A program made the position numbers and the translations under genes. This document shows, one piece after another, positions 1 to 9,350 of a stretch of DNA of 64,000 bases (position 1 is its first letter; every line of letters begins with the position of its first letter). The stretch lies in NCBI RefSeq assembly GCF_052056915.1, contig NZ_CP195119.1, positions 3,410,001-3,474,000 on the forward strand, written 5' to 3'. The notes under the pieces were generated by a model, which searched no databases, had not been told where the DNA came from, and was given only the letters and a program-made list of their open reading frames with translations. Source of the DNA: MTP4 sp052056915 (GTDB lineage Archaea > Halobacteriota > Methanosarcinia > Methanosarcinales > Methanosarcinaceae).

Positions 1-468
1 GTACCTAATCTGGTGGAGACGTCAAGTAACCTTGCAGACGTTAGTATTCAGCCAGGGGGCATGGCAGATCTTAACGTTCAGCCAGAAGTGACGATTAAAG
101 CCTCAAACCGCAGCTCTGACAAGTATTCCATGGATGCTCTTGTTCAAATTCAAAAAACGATCGGGAAACTCTTCAAGTACACGGTAGAAACAGGTGATTC
201 CTATCCGGCATGGGAACCGGATGTCAATTCTCCACTTCTTGATAAAGCAAAAACCGTGTATAACAAAATTTATGGTGAAGAGTCCCTTGCAACAGTAATC
301 CATGCAGGGCTCGAATGCAGCTATATTGTGGCAAAATCCGAGGAAATAGACTGTATCTCCATAGGACCGACAATAATGAACCCTCATACCGGAGGAGAAC
401 GCCTCCAAGCAGCCACAGTGGAGAAATTCTATGGAGCAGTAACCGATCTTATCCAAAGTCTCTTCTAA
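1..468 (+). CDS. pepD: Aminoacyl-histidine dipeptidase (PepD-like), C-terminal part only
   Basis: The reading frame is open from base 1, so the gene starts outside the window and only about 155 C-terminal residues are seen. The end reads HAGLECSYIVA, then SIGPTIMNPHTGGER, then TVEKFYGAVTDLI. This is the C-terminal pattern of M20-family cytosolic non-specific (Xaa-His) dipeptidases: a conserved His and Glu for metal binding and the GPT...H..GER substrate-binding segment. The family hydrolyses dipeptides in the cytoplasm using two metal ions. The stop is TAA, followed by an AT-rich spacer and a separate downstream gene. The family call is good. The N-terminal metal site cannot be checked here. 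Confidence 0.85.
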   Translation, partial: VPNLVETSSNLADVSIQPGGMADLNVQPEVTIKASNRSSDKYSMDALVQIQKTIGKLFKYTVETGDSYPAWEPDVNSPLLDKAKTVYNKIYGEESLATVIHAGLECSYIVAKSEEIDCISIGPTIMNPHTGGERLQAATVEKFYGAVTDLIQSLF

Positions 469-596
469 AAAAATACGGAATTTAATGATTAGAAGGTTGG
501 ACTCTACGTCCGTCAGCTTCTTATTTTTTCCTCTATTTTTCAAAGTAAGCTGGGGGAGGCAGAGCATTTTTCAATTGTGTCTGAGGGGTTAAAATC

Positions 597-2003
597 ATGA
601 TTTCAAGAAAAATAAACCTTGAAAAATTAGATGACTCTAAAAAGTATCGTGTTGGCGCATACAGTGCCAGATATATTCCAAAGGTCAAAGAAAAAGGAGT
701 TCCAAAGTATGAGTTCCCTGAAGAGGGAATGAATCCGAGAGCAGCTTATCAACTGGTACATGATGAGCAGAGCCTCGACGGCAATCCTTTCCTGAATCTG
801 GCAAGTTTTGTCAACACATGGATGGAACCTGAAGCAGATAAGCTTGTCATGGAAAACATCAATAAAAACATCATAGATATTTTCGAATATCCGCAAACTG
901 ACAAAGTTATCCACAGGAACCTTGTGAATATGCTCGGGCGACTTTTTAACGGGCATAACACCGAATTCGTGGGTACGGCCACAGCCGGCTCTTCAGAAGC
1001 CATAATGCTAGGTTTGCTGGCTCACAAGTGGAGCTGGAAAAAGTCAGGGGGAGGTACTGGTAAACCAAATATAGTTTTCGGAAACGATGCTCATGTTTGC
1101 TGGGATAAGTTTGCCAGATATTTTGATGTTGAGGCAAGAAAAGTCCCTATAGACAAAAAAAGGCGTACGATTACTGCCAGAGCGGTCTCAAAGCAGATTG
1201 ATGAGAACACCATCTGTGTTGGCTGTGTACTGGGAACTACTTTTACAGGAGAAATCGATCCAGTACAGGACATTAACGATTTACTTCTCAAGTATAAAAA
1301 AGAAAAAGGCTGGGACATACCCATCCACATAGACGCTGCAAGCGGTGGCTTCATATTGCCTTTTACCGAACCGGATTTTGAATGGGATTTCAGACTGGAA
1401 AGAGTAAAATCCGTAAACGTTTCAGGGCATAAGTACGGACTGACCTACCCTGGCCTTGGCTGGCTGATCTTCCGCGATAAAGATGACCTCCCAGAAGAAC
1501 TGATTTTCCATGTGAACTACCTCGGAGAAATGGAAGACTCGTACACCCTGAACTTTTCAGGGGGTAGTGCCATGGTTGTGGCCCAATATTATAATATTTT
1601 AAGGTTCGGAAGAGCTGGCTATACCGGAATAATGAAAAATATCCTTGATGTCTCACGGGATCTTGCTGAGAGAGTCGACAGGCTGGGCCGCTTTGAAATG
1701 CTGAACAAAGGAGAAAGGCTCCCCATAATTGCTTTCAGACAAAAAGAGATAACTGGATATTCTCTGCAGCAGCTCTCGTATAAACTGAGGGAAAAGGGCT
1801 GGATAGTTCCTGCCTACTGCCTCCCGAAAAATGCGGAAGATATCGAGATCATGCGCATCGTCGTAAGAGAAAACTTCACTTCGGACATGGCGACAATTCT
1901 CGTCAGTGATCTCGAAAATGCATGTCAATTTTTTGAAAATGGGACACAGCCCGGGGCAAAAAAACCCTGCCCACCTGAAAAGTATCTGGCCCGTATTTGC
2001 TGA
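597..2003 (+). CDS. gadB: Glutamate decarboxylase (PLP-dependent)
   Basis: Group II PLP-dependent decarboxylase that would convert glutamate to GABA and CO2, consuming a proton. The length (468 residues) matches bacterial GadA/GadB (about 466). Visible signatures are TATAGSSEAIMLGLLAHK near residue 125, HIDAASGGFILPF (aspartate contacting the PLP pyridine), and VSGHKYGLTYPG with the PLP-binding lysine at about residue 279. The ATG follows GAGGGGTTAAAATC, a usable ribosome site. The next gene is another amino-acid decarboxylase 92 bases on in the same direction, so the pair may act together in amine production or pH balance. No GABA antiporter is visible in the window. A tyrosine decarboxylase (MfnA) role is less likely because MfnA is shorter. 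Confidence 0.9.
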   Translation: MISRKINLEKLDDSKKYRVGAYSARYIPKVKEKGVPKYEFPEEGMNPRAAYQLVHDEQSLDGNPFLNLASFVNTWMEPEADKLVMENINKNIIDIFEYPQTDKVIHRNLVNMLGRLFNGHNTEFVGTATAGSSEAIMLGLLAHKWSWKKSGGGTGKPNIVFGNDAHVCWDKFARYFDVEARKVPIDKKRRTITARAVSKQIDENTICVGCVLGTTFTGEIDPVQDINDLLLKYKKEKGWDIPIHIDAASGGFILPFTEPDFEWDFRLERVKSVNVSGHKYGLTYPGLGWLIFRDKDDLPEELIFHVNYLGEMEDSYTLNFSGGSAMVVAQYYNILRFGRAGYTGIMKNILDVSRDLAERVDRLGRFEMLNKGERLPIIAFRQKEITGYSLQQLSYKLREKGWIVPAYCLPKNAEDIEIMRIVVRENFTSDMATILVSDLENACQFFENGTQPGAKKPCPPEKYLARIC

Positions 2004-2095
2004 AAATTTGCACTTCAGCCAGCTTATTTTTTAGAAAAATCTGATTTCCGAATTCAGTTATGGATTTAAAAATTAGAAGTAAAGAGGTGCCATTT

Positions 2096-4561
2096 ATGTC
2101 ACATAAACTTCCTGTTTTAATCATTGCCGGTGAGAAATACGGGTATGAATCGGCTTCCGACCAGGCAATGAAACGCCTTAAAGAGGCAATTCATGAACTG
2201 GGCTACAAGACGACCACGGCCACAACCCCGGAAGACGGCCTGTCTCTTGTCGTTTCAGACCCGGGTTTCGGGTGTGTCTTTCTGGACTGGGACCTTTCAG
2301 GGGGATCTCACTTTAGCGAGCACGCTGCAGAGGATATTATAAAATCCATCCGTGCCAGAAACAAAAACCTTCCCATCTTTCTTATTGCGGAGAAAACGCT
2401 TGTAGGCGACTTACCTACTGAAGTGGTCAAGGAAGTCCATGAGTACGTTTACATGTACCAGGACACAGCAGCCTTCATTGCGGGCAGGATGGATTTCGCA
2501 GTTCGACGCTACTATGAAGCCCTTCTCCCCCCATATTTCCAAGAATTAAAAAAGTTCACCGAAGATGCAGCCTACAGCTGGGATGCGCCCGGACATATGG
2601 GAGGCGTAGCCTATCTGAAACATCCTGTAGGCATGGAGTTTCACAAGTTCTTCGGAGAGAACATCATGCGTGCCGATATAGGCATTTCAACTGCCGAACT
2701 TGGAGACTGGCTTGAGCACATAGGCCCTTCATATGAGTCCGAACGTAATGCAGCGCGCATCTTCGGGGCGGAGTATACTTTCTACGTGCTTGGCGGTTCC
2801 TCGACTTCAAACAGGATCGTCTGCCAGGGGGCCATAGGTGCAGGAGAGATGGTAATTGTGGACCGCAACTGCCACAAGTCTCTCAACCATGGGCTGACCA
2901 TCAGCGGAGCAAGGGCAGTTTACCTGAAGCCCACACGCAATGGTTATGGCATGATAGGGCTCATACCTCCTAGCTTTTTCGAGCCAGACCATATAAAAAA
3001 ACTAATTGAAGAGAGTCCATTGGCTCCTGATGCAGTATCCATGGATCCTTCCTACGCTGTTGTGACCAACTGTACATATGATGGGTTCTGCTATGATGTG
3101 GACCGTGTAGTTGAGCTACTTGGCAGGAGTGTTCCCCGGGTTCACTTCGACGAGGCCTGGTATGCCTATGCTAAGTTTCATCCCCTTTATAGAGGCCGTT
3201 TTTCGATGGGTGTTCCGGAGAATGATAATTTGCCTACACTCTTTGCCGTGCAGTCAACCCATAAGATGCTGCCCGCTTTTTCGATGGCCTCGATGATTCA
3301 CCTCAGGGTCAATCAGAAAAAAGCTCCTCTGGAGTTTGATCAGTTCAATGAGGCATTCATGATGCACGGAACCACCTCGCCTTTCTATCCGATGATTGCC
3401 TCTATTGACGTGGCCACTTCAATGATGGACGAGCCTGCCGGTCCGACAATGATGCAGGAGACGGTTCTGGACTCCATAGGCTTGCGTAAAGCTATTGCCT
3501 CGGTAGCCAGAAAATTTGCGGCAGACGGCGAACAGAATAGCTGGTTTTTCTCCTGCTATCAGCCCGAGAGAGTATCCGATCCGAGAACAGGAGACCAGTT
3601 TAACTTTGTAGACGCGCCTGATGAGTTGCTTGCGAATGAGCCCTCCTGCTGGATGCTAAATCCAGGGGATAGGTGGCACGGATTCGAAGATAATTGTCTC
3701 GACGAGAGTTACTGCATGCTCGATCCGACCAAGGTGACAATTATATGTCCGGGTATTAGTCCAGATGGTCAAATTTCAGATTGTGGTATTCCCGGATCTA
3801 TCCTGACGCGCTTTCTGGACTCACGCAGGATTGAGATCGCAAGGACAGGGGACTACACCGTGCTCGTGCTCTTCTCAGTAGGGTCAAGTAAAGGTAAATG
3901 GGGTACTCTTCTTGAGGCCCTGATCGAATTCAAGCGTCTCTATGACAGTGGAGCAACTGTCTCTGAAGTTCTTCCTGAGCTGGTCGCCGAATACCCGGAA
4001 AGCTATAGTCTGAATGGCGACAGGCCCCTGACCCTCAAAGGTCTCTGCCAGATGATGCATGAAGAGATGAGCAAGCTTAACCTTCCTGGCCTGCTGAATG
4101 AAGCCTGTGATACCATCCCGGAGACCGTGCTTTCTTCTGCCGAAACATATCAGAAACTCGTCCGTGGGAAGACAGAAAAACTCAAAGTCGAGGAGGTAGA
4201 AAACCGGGTTTCCGGACATCTACTGGTGCCTTATCCTCCCGGAATACCAATCCTGATGCCCGGGGAACGCCTTGGAAGTAAGGAAAGCCCGCACATCCAG
4301 TTCTTGCTCAACCTTCAGGATTTCAGCCAGAGCTTCCCAGGTTTCGGGCACGAGATTCATGGAATCGAGGTTGATGAGAAAGGTGTTTTCTGGATGCGCT
4401 GTGTGAAGAAAGAAATCTGTGAAGCGAAAGTAGGAATCTGTGAAGCGGAAGAAACAATCCGTGAAAAGAAAGAAAAAAGAACTTTCACTTCTACTCCTAT
4501 CTATAGAGAAATGACTCGTCCGCGCTCAGTTATGAAATCTTTCAAAAAGGGCCGTTCCTGA
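2096..4561 (+). CDS. Bacterial-type Orn/Lys/Arg decarboxylase (fold type I, with N-terminal wing domain)
   Basis: A large PLP decarboxylase of the AdiA/CadA/SpeC family. Residues 1-130 look like the receiver-like wing domain (VLIIAGEKYG, then VFLDWDL). The catalytic core has WDAPGHMGG, the LGGSSTSNR phosphate-binding loop, VDRNCHKS and HFDEAWYAYAKFHP, with the PLP lysine in STHKMLPAF at about residue 390 (386 in E. coli AdiA, from memory). An in-frame ATG lies upstream at 2060, but GAGGTG seven bases before ATG 2096 supports the shorter start. The protein is about 820 residues, longer than the usual 710-755. The extra length is a charged Lys/Glu-rich C-terminus, a possible lineage-specific tail. 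Substrate (arginine, lysine or ornithine) cannot be assigned. Archaea usually use pyruvoyl arginine decarboxylase, so transfer from bacteria is likely. Confidence 0.85.
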   Translation: MSHKLPVLIIAGEKYGYESASDQAMKRLKEAIHELGYKTTTATTPEDGLSLVVSDPGFGCVFLDWDLSGGSHFSEHAAEDIIKSIRARNKNLPIFLIAEKTLVGDLPTEVVKEVHEYVYMYQDTAAFIAGRMDFAVRRYYEALLPPYFQELKKFTEDAAYSWDAPGHMGGVAYLKHPVGMEFHKFFGENIMRADIGISTAELGDWLEHIGPSYESERNAARIFGAEYTFYVLGGSSTSNRIVCQGAIGAGEMVIVDRNCHKSLNHGLTISGARAVYLKPTRNGYGMIGLIPPSFFEPDHIKKLIEESPLAPDAVSMDPSYAVVTNCTYDGFCYDVDRVVELLGRSVPRVHFDEAWYAYAKFHPLYRGRFSMGVPENDNLPTLFAVQSTHKMLPAFSMASMIHLRVNQKKAPLEFDQFNEAFMMHGTTSPFYPMIASIDVATSMMDEPAGPTMMQETVLDSIGLRKAIASVARKFAADGEQNSWFFSCYQPERVSDPRTGDQFNFVDAPDELLANEPSCWMLNPGDRWHGFEDNCLDESYCMLDPTKVTIICPGISPDGQISDCGIPGSILTRFLDSRRIEIARTGDYTVLVLFSVGSSKGKWGTLLEALIEFKRLYDSGATVSEVLPELVAEYPESYSLNGDRPLTLKGLCQMMHEEMSKLNLPGLLNEACDTIPETVLSSAETYQKLVRGKTEKLKVEEVENRVSGHLLVPYPPGIPILMPGERLGSKESPHIQFLLNLQDFSQSFPGFGHEIHGIEVDEKGVFWMRCVKKEICEAKVGICEAEETIREKKEKRTFTSTPIYREMTRPRSVMKSFKKGRS

Positions 4562-5025
4562 TCGGCAAAGAAAGTAGTGAAAGGAAGGAAGGAAGACTGA
4601 AAGCTGTGAAGAAGCTAAAAATTATGAATTTTAACGAGTTTGTAGGGTCTAAATGTGTTTTGTCCCAAAATCATCTCACTTTTCTAATTTCTTTTATTGA
4701 AGGTATATAGTGGACAGGTGACCTGTTATTTTACTTCGACTTCGAATTTGTTTCTTTTACATGATCATCTCACAGTACCAAAACGGAATTGGAATTTACT
4801 CAACGTTTAACCTTTTGAGTCTCCTGATATTGTATCGCGTATCAAAATTTCAAATGTTTTTGAATCTGCGAAATCATTTCTGGATACAACATATACGGTC
4901 AGTTTTCTGCCCGGAAAAGCCGCGCCAAAGCGCGAGGCAAGACCGGCGGGATAGGGCTATTCAGGCTACGTCGGTTTCTTGCGATCAAAAAATATTATTA
5001 CCATCCGCCCTTTTTAGGCACTGAC
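4562..5025. other. Intergenic region before pheA
   Basis: I see no convincing gene in these 460 bases. An 87-codon plus-strand frame at 4761-5024 has no recognisable motif. The segment 4908-4950 is GC-rich and self-complementary (AAAAGCCGCGCCAAAGCGCG), giving a small hairpin roughly 100 bases upstream of pheA. It resembles hairpins at 14115-14270. It could be part of a pheA leader or a REP-like repeat. Confidence 0.4.
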
Positions 5026-5919
5026 ATGATCATCGGTGTGCTGGGGCCCGAAGGCTCATATTCGGAAAGGGCGGCAAAGCTCTGGATGCTCAAAAACGAC
5101 CTGGAAACTGCGGAACTGCGGTATTTTGAGGATATCGAGGACGCTTTTTTTGCCGCGGCCGGAGGAAAAACAGATATTTCGGTAATCCCCATCGAAAATT
5201 CCATCGAGGGTTCAGTAGGCGTAACCCTGGACCTCCTCCGGGAAGACGGAGCAGTAATAAGCGGGGAGGTAGTGGTCAAAATCGAGCACTGCTTGCTCTC
5301 TAAAGGCAGCCCTGAAGCCATCAGGATTATCCTCTCCCACCCCCAGGCTCTTGCCCAGTGCCGGCATTTCCTGAAAACGAATTTCCCGCATGCGGAACTC
5401 AGGAGCACGGGCAGCACTTCCCACGCTGCAAGGCTGGCCGGGGAGTTTGAGGAAATGGCAGCAATTGCCTCCCCCGAGGCTGCCGAAAAGTACGGGCTGA
5501 AGGTCTTGCTTTCCAACATCCAGGACCGGAAGGAAAACCACACCCGTTTCATCGTCATAAGGGCCGAGGAGTCCGGAAAATACGGTACTTCCGGCTGCAA
5601 GGAAGAGGGTGAGAAATCGAGCAAGGAATCGGACAGGATACGAGGTAAATGCAAGACCTCCCTTATCGCCTACCTGGTAAAAGACCGGCCCGGAGCCCTC
5701 TACGAATTGCTGGGCGCTTTTGCAAAGCGGGGGATCAACCTGACAAAGATCGAATCGCGGCCTTCCAAAAGGGAACTTGGGGATTATTATTTCTACATCG
5801 ATTTCGAGGGCTCTGCCAGCGATGCACTTATAAAAGATGCCTTAGAAGATATTAAGGCAAAAGCTGATATCCTAAGAGTCCTTGGTTCCTATCCGGCTTT
5901 AGGAAATTCGGAAGCTTAA
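5026..5919 (+). CDS. pheA: Prephenate dehydratase with C-terminal ACT domain
   Basis: Converts prephenate to phenylpyruvate, the committed step to phenylalanine. Residues 1-185 are the bilobed catalytic domain: the start IGVLGPEGSYSERAA, PIENSIEGSVG, LSHPQALAQC, and the NHTRFIVI motif with the catalytic Thr near residue 173. Residues 210-290 are an ACT domain (KDRPGALYELLGAFAKRGIN, then IESRPSK), which binds phenylalanine for feedback inhibition. The length (297) is normal for a stand-alone dehydratase. A segment rich in Lys, Glu and Ser (about 186-208) links the two domains. It stands alone, with long spacers on both sides. The ribosome site is weak (AGGCAC). Confidence 0.95.
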   Translation: MIIGVLGPEGSYSERAAKLWMLKNDLETAELRYFEDIEDAFFAAAGGKTDISVIPIENSIEGSVGVTLDLLREDGAVISGEVVVKIEHCLLSKGSPEAIRIILSHPQALAQCRHFLKTNFPHAELRSTGSTSHAARLAGEFEEMAAIASPEAAEKYGLKVLLSNIQDRKENHTRFIVIRAEESGKYGTSGCKEEGEKSSKESDRIRGKCKTSLIAYLVKDRPGALYELLGAFAKRGINLTKIESRPSKRELGDYYFYIDFEGSASDALIKDALEDIKAKADILRVLGSYPALGNSEA

Positions 5920-6076
5920 GGCGTGGACTCCGGGAAAGGGAACAAAGCTCCAGGGAGAGGCAGAAGCCTGTATCATAGTTAAAAAAAGAAGAATGTAAAT
6001 AAAGTATAGACCCCTATCTTAAAATAAAATATCACACAAAAGTACAGGCTCAGATCACTAAAAGTTACATATCACA

Positions 6077-6084
6077 TTTATATA
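6077..6084 (+). promoter_or_regulatory. TATA box for the moxR-region operon
   Basis: TTTATATA lies about 24 bases before a likely start point near 6108 and about 37 bases before the ATG at 6121. Spacing and sequence fit an archaeal TBP site. Confidence 0.5.
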
Positions 6085-6120
6085 ACCGGATCCGTATTCC
6101 CGGTACTTAGAGGCGGCAGG

Positions 6121-7011
6121 ATGGCTCTCGAGATTGAAAAAATAGTAACTAAACACGAATCGGCCCTTAAGAGATACAGAGGCTTCTATTTCCTGGCGGA
6201 CCTGCTTGCTGCGTTCCTTGTCCTGTATGCCCTTTTCACGGTCTTCAACATGCAGGATATATTTTTTATGTTCCCCGTCTTTGAGCCTTACACAGGTGCA
6301 AGATACGATTTCTTAGGCTTTGAAACCTTTTTTGAGACGCTCGGGATGGCTTTTCTGGCCTTTTCCCTGTCCCTGGCTTTAACGGCAATCAGGCATTACA
6401 GGACCGGTAAGAAGGATGCTATTTCCCTTGTTGAGGAAAAGTACCCCGTGCTGAAAGAAAGGCTCAGGACCGCTTACGACAACCGGGAACTTGATAATAT
6501 CATTGTCCAGGACCTGATTGGCAGCGTTATTCTCGATTCGAAGCCCGTGAAGTCTTCAGCTTTCCTGAACCGGAAGAAGCTTGCAAAGAACTTCTTCATG
6601 ATCGTGTGTGCGGTTGTGGTCCTTGTCTATGTTGCCGAGACCGGCTACCAGGGCGAGTTCAGTCCTACGGACCTGGAAGAGGTCATCGAGGACATCCCCT
6701 TCCCGGGTTCGGATTCCGACCTTTTCTCGCTGGAGGACGGCGGCGGGACTTCCGAGGAAGAGCCTGGAGAAGACCTATTCGGGGAGCCTGCTGTTATTGT
6801 GGTGGAGGGCACGGAAGTGGACCTGAAAATACCTCCAGGGGCAGGACTGGGCTTTACCGTAACGGAGGAAGGGGAAGAGCGAGATGAGGAGTTTATCCAG
6901 TCTGCAGCCTACGACCCCGAAGCTATTGCCTCCCAGGCCTATTACGACAACCTTCCGGAAGGGTACAGGAGTATAATCCAGAGTTACTTTGAAGAACTTG
7001 CGGAAGAATAA
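6121..7011 (+). CDS. Membrane protein of unknown function upstream of moxR
   Basis: I recognise no named function. The 296-residue protein has hydrophobic segments at about 22-45, 62-88 and 158-176, a 70-residue basic cytoplasmic-type stretch between the second and third, and then an acidic Gly/Glu-rich tail that would sit outside the membrane. Its place directly before moxR, a DUF58 gene and two vWA genes suggests a membrane partner of that system. A 380-base spacer packed with tandem repeats separates it from moxR. The ATG follows GGCGGCAGG closely. Similar small membrane proteins next to MoxR/DUF58 loci are known in euryarchaea, but the role is inferred from context only. Confidence 0.75.
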   Translation: MALEIEKIVTKHESALKRYRGFYFLADLLAAFLVLYALFTVFNMQDIFFMFPVFEPYTGARYDFLGFETFFETLGMAFLAFSLSLALTAIRHYRTGKKDAISLVEEKYPVLKERLRTAYDNRELDNIIVQDLIGSVILDSKPVKSSAFLNRKKLAKNFFMIVCAVVVLVYVAETGYQGEFSPTDLEEVIEDIPFPGSDSDLFSLEDGGGTSEEEPGEDLFGEPAVIVVEGTEVDLKIPPGAGLGFTVTEEGEERDEEFIQSAAYDPEAIASQAYYDNLPEGYRSIIQSYFEELAEE

Positions 7012-7029
7012 AATGAAAAATTTATCTAA

Positions 7030-7303
7030 AGTTCGGGTTCCCATTGTATGAGCTAAGAAACCAGTTCCAATTGTACTAGCTAAGAAATCATTTCCCATTG
7101 TACGAACTGACAAACCAGTTCCTGTTGTACAAGCTAACAAACCAGTTCCAATTGTACTAGCTAAGAAATCATTTCCCATTGTACGAACTGACAAACCAGT
7201 TCCTGTTGTACAAGCTAACAAACCAGTTCCAATTGTACTAGCTAAGAAATCATTTCCCATTACTAGCTAACAAACCAGTTCCTGTTGTACGAACTGGCAA
7301 ATC
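7030..7303 (+). repeat. Tandem minisatellite, 27-base units arranged in 81-base higher-order units
   Basis: About ten copies of a 27-base unit built around CAGTTCC, ATTGTAC and AGCTAA cover the gap between the membrane-protein gene and moxR. Three slightly different 27-mers alternate, so that an 81-base block recurs almost exactly, at least twice. Edges are degenerate, and one unit near 7258 is shortened. All units are multiples of three, so a long antisense frame runs through them, but no other evidence supports a protein. Confidence 0.85.
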
Positions 7304-7392
7304 ATGTAAGACATTAAGCTAACGAATTATCCTGAGAAGCGGGAAGGGCTCCCGCAGGAAATACGAAAACGTAAGGAAGGGTGAAGTATAAA

Positions 7393-8367
7393 ATGTACGA
7401 AAATGATGCAGATTCGGGGCAGGCCTCCGTGACCTACCAGAACGCGGGCAGGATTTTCAAGAGTTTTTTTGAGGAGATCGGGAATGTCATTGTAGGCCAG
7501 AAAGAAGCGGTGGAGCAGATCGTGATTGCCCTCCTCTGTGAAGGGCACGCTCTGGTGGAAAGCAATCCCGGGCTTGCAAAAACCCTTATGATCTCCACGA
7601 TCTCAAAGGCAATGAACCTGAAGTTCAGCAGGATCCAGTGTACTCCTGACCTTATGCCCTCCGACATCACAGGGACCTACGTGATCGAGGAAAAAGAAAA
7701 AGGTAAAGAGTTCAGGTTCGAGCCGGGTCCCGTCTTTGCAAATATCGTGCTTGCAGACGAAATCAACAGGGCTTCCCCAAAGACCCAGTCAGCCCTTCTC
7801 GAGGCGATGCAGGAGAAACAGGTAACCGTCGGAAACGATACCTACCTGCTGGACCGGCCTTTCTTCATCCTTGCGACCCAGAACCCCATTGAAATGGAAG
7901 GGACCTACCCCCTGCCCGAAGCCCAGCTTGACCGCTTCCTCCTGAAGATCCTGCTGGAATACCCCTCCTTTGAAGAGGAAATGGAAATCGTAAAGCGCTA
8001 CACGAAATCCGAGGTCCCGCAGGTTACGAGGGGCCTGGACAAGTCTACCCTTCTCAATTTGCAGAAACTCACAAGACAGGTCCCAATCTCGGACGAACTC
8101 ACCCAGCGTGCCCTTTCCATCGTGACAATGACCCGGAAAGATAAAGAAAATATCGAATACGGGGCTTCTCCTCGTGCCTCAATAGGGCTTATCCTTGCCG
8201 CAAAAGCCCGCGCCCTGCTCGAAGGCAGGAACTTTGTGAGCAAGGAAGATGTCGATACCATGGCCTACCCTGTGCTCAGGCACAGGATAATCCTTACCTT
8301 CGAAGCCGAACGGAGCGGGATGAGCACCGATGAGGCAGTAGAGAAAATCCTCCAGAAAGTCAAATGA
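7393..8367 (+). CDS. MoxR-family AAA+ ATPase
   Basis: A MoxR-type ATPase of 324 residues. Such proteins act as chaperone-like remodelers with vWA-domain partners. The Walker A is SNPGLAKT at about 57-64 (the family often has GxPGxGKT, so the Ala before Lys is a variant). Walker B and the MoxR motif follow: LADEINRASPKTQSALLEAM with Asp122-Glu123, then FFILATQNPIEMEGTYPLPE (sensor 1) and ASPRASIGL (sensor 2). An in-frame GTG lies at 7381, but GGAAGGGTGAAG gives better spacing to ATG 7393. It is followed after 98 bases by a DUF58 gene and then two vWA membrane proteins, the classic MoxR partner set. Confidence 0.92.
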   Translation: MYENDADSGQASVTYQNAGRIFKSFFEEIGNVIVGQKEAVEQIVIALLCEGHALVESNPGLAKTLMISTISKAMNLKFSRIQCTPDLMPSDITGTYVIEEKEKGKEFRFEPGPVFANIVLADEINRASPKTQSALLEAMQEKQVTVGNDTYLLDRPFFILATQNPIEMEGTYPLPEAQLDRFLLKILLEYPSFEEEMEIVKRYTKSEVPQVTRGLDKSTLLNLQKLTRQVPISDELTQRALSIVTMTRKDKENIEYGASPRASIGLILAAKARALLEGRNFVSKEDVDTMAYPVLRHRIILTFEAERSGMSTDEAVEKILQKVK

Positions 8368-8465
8368 ACGGATGCTTTCTTCGGTATAAACCTTTGAATC
8401 ACAGGAACAGAGCTCTGGCAGGAACTGAGCCAGGCAGGAACCAGGCTTTTGATTGAAGATCCAGA

Positions 8466-9347
8466 ATGACCCGCACAAAACAAAAAATAGAAACGGATTT
8501 TTTCAGGCAGCTTGACCGCTTTACCTTCTCGGTCCGGAAGCGTGTGTCCACGGTCTATGCAGGAAACCGCCCATCTACCCGGAGCGGACACGGCATCGAT
8601 ACCATAGGGTTTCGGGAGTACGACCAGAGTGACGAGCTCAAGGACATCGACTGGAAAGCCTATGCCCGGACCGAAAAACTCTATGTGCGGCAGTTCGAGG
8701 AAGAAAAGACCCTTACAACCCACATCCTGCTCGACTCCAGCAAAAGCATGGACTACCCCGGATACGGGATTTCCAAGTTCGAATATGCAGCCATGCTTGC
8801 CGCGGGCTATGCCTACATGGTTACGAAATACAATGATAGGTTTGCCATTTCCACATTTGGGGAGGATGTGGACATCCGCAAGCCCAGGAGGGGAAAGAAA
8901 AACCTCCTGCGGACAATCGACCACCTGAGCGAGCTCGAGCTTACGGGGGGGACCTCCATTGCCGAAAGTGTTGCAAAGTACAGCCGGGAGATAAAGTCCC
9001 GGTCCCTTGTCATCCTGATCTCTGACTTCCTTGAGGAACCCGAAGCCGTGGAATCTGCCGTGTACAGGCTCTCGGACCATGACCTTATCCTGATCCAGGT
9101 GCTGGACCCGACCGAAAAGAAGCTTCCCCTTGAGGGAAACAGCAAGCTCATTGACCTGGAAACCGGGGAAGAAATCAGGACCTATGTCAGTGAAAAGTTC
9201 AGGGAAAACTATCTGGAAAAGCTCGATGACCACAGCGCCAGGATCAGGAAAGCCTGCCTGAAGGTAGGGGCTGAGTTCTACACCTTTACGACCGACACTC
9301 CCATCTTTGATGCGTTCTACCATACGATCAGGAGAAGGAGGCGCTGA
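8466..9347 (+). CDS. DUF58 protein, von Willebrand A-like partner of MoxR
   Basis: A 293-residue DUF58 protein. It shows the DUF58 signature IGFREYDQSDELKDIDWKA around residues 50-70 and a vWA-like strand ending in LLDSSKSMDYP (Asp90, partial MIDAS DxSxS). It has no signal peptide and no clear membrane segment, so it is probably cytoplasmic or peripheral. DUF58 proteins are almost always encoded next to MoxR ATPases and are thought to link the ATPase to membrane vWA proteins. The stop is three bases before the next start, whose ribosome site (AGGAGG) lies inside this gene, so translation is likely coupled. Confidence 0.9.
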   Translation: MTRTKQKIETDFFRQLDRFTFSVRKRVSTVYAGNRPSTRSGHGIDTIGFREYDQSDELKDIDWKAYARTEKLYVRQFEEEKTLTTHILLDSSKSMDYPGYGISKFEYAAMLAAGYAYMVTKYNDRFAISTFGEDVDIRKPRRGKKNLLRTIDHLSELELTGGTSIAESVAKYSREIKSRSLVILISDFLEEPEAVESAVYRLSDHDLILIQVLDPTEKKLPLEGNSKLIDLETGEEIRTYVSEKFRENYLEKLDDHSARIRKACLKVGAEFYTFTTDTPIFDAFYHTIRRRRR

Positions 9348-9350
9348 AAA

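Noticed and set aside
4761..5024. An 87-codon plus-strand frame before pheA
   Set aside because: No ribosome site, no motif, and it overlaps a GC-rich hairpin.
6775..7260. A 161-codon minus-strand frame with nine-residue repeats
   Set aside because: It arises from the 27-base tandem repeats being multiples of three; it runs antisense into the membrane-protein gene and has no ribosome site.
8265..9323. A 352-codon minus-strand frame opposite the DUF58 gene
   Set aside because: Antisense shadow of a gene with clear DUF58 motifs.
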